A stretch of 19,008 nucleotides of DNA. Source: Kiritimatiellia bacterium. GTDB lineage: Bacteria > Verrucomicrobiota > Kiritimatiellia > RFP12 > DVOR01. A program made the translations under genes and the position numbers. The notes under the pieces are model-generated. The model saw only the letters and a program-made list of their open reading frames with translations, did no database searches and was not told the DNA's origin. How positions within the stretch are numbered: position 1 is the first letter of the stretch; each line of letters begins with the position of its first letter. The stretch covers positions 1 through 19,008 of the forward strand of contig JAFYMU010000105.1 of NCBI GenBank assembly GCA_017548245.1, given 5' to 3'. Below are positions 15,735 through 19,008 of this stretch, in pieces.

Positions 15735-17441
15735 ATGGACTACTTGATTACCATTGCATTACCTGGCCAATCGCCCCAGCAAATCTCAATGCCGTGTGGC
15801 GCCTATCTTGTGGGCCGCGGCACCGATTGCCCGATTCGTTTAGAAGATTCAAGCGTGAGTGAACTTCACGCGAAGTTGATTTTAACGCCGACCGAGGCGT
15901 GGATTGAAGACGTGGGTTAGTCGAATGGCACAATTGTCAACGCGACGCCTATCACGGGCACGGTTCGCCTGACCGACAAGACGATTGTTTCGGTCGGCAA
16001 CACCATCTTCCGTGTGCAACCCAAACAGGTGCAAAAGCCAACGCCGCCCGTTGAACAACCCCAACCACAGGTCACTGCAACCCCTACGCCAAGCGTTGTA
16101 CCGCAGCCACCATTGCCCCAGGCCGACCCCCTTCCGCAGGTCAACCATCAGGAACGTTCCTTGCGTCGCGACATTAAGGCGCAAATCCATGACGAACTCA
16201 TTCGCCGTTTGGACCTCAAACGCTTGGCCACGAGTTCGGTCTCGGCCGAAGAACTCGCCAAACGCGTTCGTGAAACCCTGCAGACCATTTTGCAAGAGGT
16301 CACGGCACGCAAAGCCTTGCCCGCACAGATTAATCCTGCCGAACTCCTTACGGAAATCTTTGACGAATCCATTCGCCTTGGGCCGGTGGAACGCTTCCTT
16401 GCCGATGACAGCGTAACCGAAGTCATGATTAATGGCCCCTCACAGGTCTATGTGGAACGCAATGGCCGCCTGACGCTCACCGATCAAACCTTCATGGATG
16501 ACGCCAGCGTCTTGGCCGTGATTGAACGCATTGTGGCTCCGTTGGGTCGTCGCATTGACGAAAGCCAACCTTATGTGGACGCCCGTTTGCCAGATGGTTC
16601 GCGTGTGAATGCGATTATTCCGCCGCTCTCGTTGATTGGTCCCTGTATCACAATCCGTAAGTTTGCCAAGCGCGTACTCACCACCGAGGACTTCGTTCGC
16701 TTCGGCACCTGGACACCCGCCATTGCGGCCTTCTTGGCCGTCTGCGTTCGCCTGCGTAAAAACATCATCGTTGCCGGCGGAACGGGTTCGGGTAAGACCA
16801 CCTTACTGAACGTGCTCTCGGGTTTTATTCCCTCCTCCGACCGCATCCTCACCATTGAAGACGCCGCAGAATTACGTCTCACGCAGCCCCATGTCGTGCG
16901 CTTAGAAGCCCGTCCGCCGAACATTGAAGGCAAGGGCGCCGTCACCATTCGTGACTTGGTGCGCAACGCCTTGCGTATGCGTCCCGATCGCATCATCGTA
17001 GGTGAATGTCGTGGCGGGGAAACGTTGGACATGTTGCAGGCAATGAATACGGGCCATGATGGTTCGCTCACCACCGTGCACGCCAATAGCCCGCGTGACG
17101 TCATTAGCCGTTTGGAAACGATGGTGCTGATGTCGGGCGTTGAATTGCCGAGTCGCGCAATTCGCGAACAGATTGCAAGCGCCGTGCAGATTATCGTTCA
17201 GGAATCGCGCCTCAGTGATGGTTCGCGCAAGATTACCGCCATTTCGGAAATTACGGGCATGGAAGGTCAGCAAATTGTGATGCAAGATCTCTTTGTCTTC
17301 CGTCAGACGGGTATTGACGAACAGGGTAAGATCCAAGGTCATCTGACTGCAACAGGCGCAATGCCGACCTTCTTTGACACCTTGGCCGCACGCGGCATCA
17401 ATCTCGACCCCGCCCTCTTCCGTCCCATGGAGGCACTATGA
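15735..17441 (+). CDS. cpaF: FHA-CpaF fusion ATPase of the Tad pilus, with an in-frame TAG
   Basis: CpaF (TadA) is the hexameric secretion ATPase that powers Tad pilus assembly at the inner membrane. Counting the TAG as one residue, the protein has 568 positions: an FHA domain (about 1-92), a proline/glutamine-rich linker (about 94-135) and a CpaF core. The FHA signature residues are G27-R28, S42-x-x-H45 and N64-G65-T66. The core has Walker A GGTGSGKTT (347-355; K354), GECRGGE with E424, TTVHANS with H449, and ITGMEGQQIVMQDLF. TAG (15918-15920) sits at position 62, where GSxNGT normally has serine. The same frame continues intact to 17441. If TAG terminates, a 61-residue FHA fragment results, and CpaF would have to restart, perhaps at GTG 16014, which lacks a ribosome site. 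I prefer ATG 15735 over 15729 because GGGGAG (15721-15726) is 8 bases from it. Confidence 0.85.
15918..15920 (+). other. In-frame TAG within the FHA domain
   Basis: The codons before it read I-E-D-V-G and those after it S-N-G-T-I-V-N, the expected FHA strand and loop. TAG differs by one base from TCG (Ser). It is the only TAG in any real gene frame of the window, and none of the 15 complete genes ends in TAG. Confidence 0.9.
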
Positions 17442-18322
17442 GTCTCTGGTTGATTGGCGCGATTGCTCTCTCTGGATGTGCCACCGCAGGCCTCTTCTGG
17501 TCCTTTGCGATGGCACTCTCGGAGAGTACCAAGACCGCAACGGGCGTCTATGAAGACGAAATGACGAATACCTTGGAGTCAATGTTTCTCTTCATTCCCG
17601 CCAAGAAGTTGGTCGACTTGAGTATTATGGCCGCGGCAACGGTCTTCTTGATTTCGATGCTGCCCTTCTGTCGTGTCACGCCGCTATGGTTGCCCTTCCT
17701 TGGCGGATTAATTGCGATTTTCCCTGCCATCATCGCCTTTCACACGCCCAAATTCATCGTTCGTTACCTCAAGGCGCGTCGTTTGGAACGCTTCAACCTC
17801 CAACTCCAAGAGGCGCTTCCGATGATGTCCAATGCCTTACGCGCAGGGTTTTCCATCAATCAGGCCTTTGAATCGGTTGCAGAGGGTTCGGATGTTCCGA
17901 TGAAACAGGAAATCTCCTTGCTCTTACAACAACTCCGCGTGGGGGTCTCCTTCTCCGATGCCTTAACCGCTTTGGAAGAACGCGTGGGCAGCGAAGACCT
18001 TACGCTCGTCTGCACAGCGATTGACATCGCCCGCAAGTCGGGTGGTAACCTCACCGAAATCTTTGACACCATTGCCGAGACCATCCGTGCACGTCTGCGG
18101 ATCCATCAGCATGTGAAGACCCTCACGGCTCAAGGACGTTTACAAGGCATCATCATCGGTGCGATGCCCTTCTTATTAGGGATTGGCATGATTATCTTTA
18201 AGCCGAGCTTAATGATGCCCTTTATTTGTTCGCTCATGGGCGGCATTACGCTCATTGCCGTGACGGCCCTCGTGGCCCTCGGCGGCCTCATGATTCGCAA
18301 AATTGTCACCATTGATGTGTGA
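17438..18322 (+). CDS. tadB: Tad pilus inner-membrane protein TadB
   Basis: TadB, with TadC, forms the inner-membrane platform on which the CpaF ATPase acts. It has 294 residues and belongs to the type II secretion system F superfamily. Membrane segments lie at about 5-27, 62-100 and near the C-terminus (about 225-290). The T2SSF domain between them shows LQEALPMMSNALRAGFSINQAFESVA (about 128-153) and DIARKSGGNLTEIFDTIAETIRAR (about 196-219), both typical. It starts in an ATGA overlap with cpaF. TadB and TadC are distinguished mainly by order and by similarity to each subfamily. Confidence 0.9.
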   Translation: MSLWLIGAIALSGCATAGLFWSFAMALSESTKTATGVYEDEMTNTLESMFLFIPAKKLVDLSIMAAATVFLISMLPFCRVTPLWLPFLGGLIAIFPAIIAFHTPKFIVRYLKARRLERFNLQLQEALPMMSNALRAGFSINQAFESVAEGSDVPMKQEISLLLQQLRVGVSFSDALTALEERVGSEDLTLVCTAIDIARKSGGNLTEIFDTIAETIRARLRIHQHVKTLTAQGRLQGIIIGAMPFLLGIGMIIFKPSLMMPFICSLMGGITLIAVTALVALGGLMIRKIVTIDV

Positions 18323-18330
18323 GACACCCT

Positions 18331-19008
18331 ATGCAACTGCTCTACTGGCTTTCGCTTCTCTTTTGGGCTGTCGCCATCGGCCTGTTGACATGGTACGTGT
18401 TGAGCTTTGCCACACAGATTACCTATGTCACCTTGGCAGACGGCCGCCAACAAGAACGTTCGCTGCCGCTTCTCTTCCGTCTCCTCCTTCCGCTTGCGCC
18501 GAATCTTGACCCGATTGTGCGCAAACCCACCTTCTTACCCTCGGTCAATATGGCCGCGTGGCAACTCACCGCCGCAGGTTACGAAGGCCTCCTCACAGGA
18601 CGTGAATTCACGGCTTTGCGCATCCTCTTACCAACCCTTGTGGCGCTCTTTCTCTTGCTCTTCTTTATTCCCCTCGGTAAGACCGCCCTTCCGATTTGGT
18701 TAATGGGCACGCTCTTAGCGTGGTGTTGGCCCTTGCAATGGTTGCGCCGCGCACGTGAAACCCGCGCGCGCAAGATTCTGCGTGCGTTGCCCTTTGTCTT
18801 GGATTTGCTCACCCTCTCGGTGGAAGCAGGAATGGACTTTATGGGCGCGGTTCGTCGTAATTGCGAGAAGCGCACCATGGATCCGCTCAATGAGGAACTC
18901 TTACGGATGCAACGCGAAATTCAAATCGGCACCACGCGTAAGGTAGCCTTCCGCAATCTCGCGGATCGTGTGCGGATTCCGCAACTCAAAACCCTCTGCG
19001 CCGCGCTC
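18331..19008 (+). CDS. tadC: Tad pilus inner-membrane protein TadC (3' end outside window)
   Basis: The frame is open from ATG 18331 to the last base, giving 226 residues. It begins 8 bases after tadB. Membrane segments lie at about 4-26 and 92-136 (LLPTLVALFLLLFFIPLG, then LPIWLMGTLLAWCWPL). They are followed by a T2SSF-type segment, KILRALPFVLDLLTLSVEAG (about 149-168) and MDFMGAVRR, characteristic of TadC. The C-terminal half of that domain and the final membrane segments lie beyond the window. Confidence 0.9.
   Translation, partial: MQLLYWLSLLFWAVAIGLLTWYVLSFATQITYVTLADGRQQERSLPLLFRLLLPLAPNLDPIVRKPTFLPSVNMAAWQLTAAGYEGLLTGREFTALRILLPTLVALFLLLFFIPLGKTALPIWLMGTLLAWCWPLQWLRRARETRARKILRALPFVLDLLTLSVEAGMDFMGAVRRNCEKRTMDPLNEELLRMQREIQIGTTRKVAFRNLADRVRIPQLKTLCAAL

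Noticed and set aside
15918..15920. Pyrrolysine or selenocysteine insertion at the TAG
   Set aside because: Selenocysteine uses TGA. Pyrrolysine at a surface serine of an FHA loop has no precedent I know of, and no insertion element or Pyl gene is visible in the window.

Overview
The window is 19 kb of bacterial chromosome. Every gene I can support lies on the plus strand and there is little intergenic space. No mobile element, CRISPR array, tRNA or rRNA was seen. The gene mix suggests a member of the PVC group, most likely the Verrucomicrobiota/Kiritimatiellota/Lentisphaerota side. It combines DUF3472 and DUF4091 glycan-type proteins, a prokaryotic alpha-2-macroglobulin-like protein, an mreBCD-mrdA wall-elongation cluster, and a Tad pilus operon whose ATPase carries an FHA domain. 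That placement is inference from content, not from a marker gene.

Layout: (1) 1-1444, the 3' end of an alpha-2-macroglobulin-like gene that stops just after the A2M domain signature. (2) 1699-3369, ilvD (dihydroxy-acid dehydratase), alone between its own extended -10 promoter and a strong terminator. (3) 3585-9651, five tightly packed genes: a secreted DUF3472 protein, a membrane-anchored metallophosphoesterase, an acyl-ACP thioesterase, a secreted DUF4091 glycoside-hydrolase-like protein, and pyrC (dihydroorotase). (4) 9890-14253, the cell-elongation cluster mreB, mreC, mreD, mrdA (PBP2). A terminator and a second hairpin separate mreB from the rest, and rodA does not follow. (5) 14342-19008, a Tad/Flp pilus operon with overlapping genes: an unknown membrane-anchored protein, cpaB, an FHA-cpaF fusion, tadB, and tadC, which runs off the window.

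The most striking observation is in the FHA-cpaF gene. A single in-frame TAG codon (15918-15920) replaces the conserved serine of the FHA G-S-x-N-G-T motif, and both sides stay in the same frame and look fully conserved. The 15 complete stop codons in the window are 9 TAA and 6 TGA, with no TAG. The possible explanations are a recent nonsense mutation, a sequencing error, readthrough or suppression, or a reassigned UAG. The sequence alone cannot decide between them.

Other points of interest are a metallophosphoesterase fused through a transmembrane helix to a C-terminal beta-rich domain, an apparently leaderless tad operon promoter, a hairpin sitting where the mreC ribosome binding site should be, and a distinct codon usage in ilvD and mreB compared with their neighbours.
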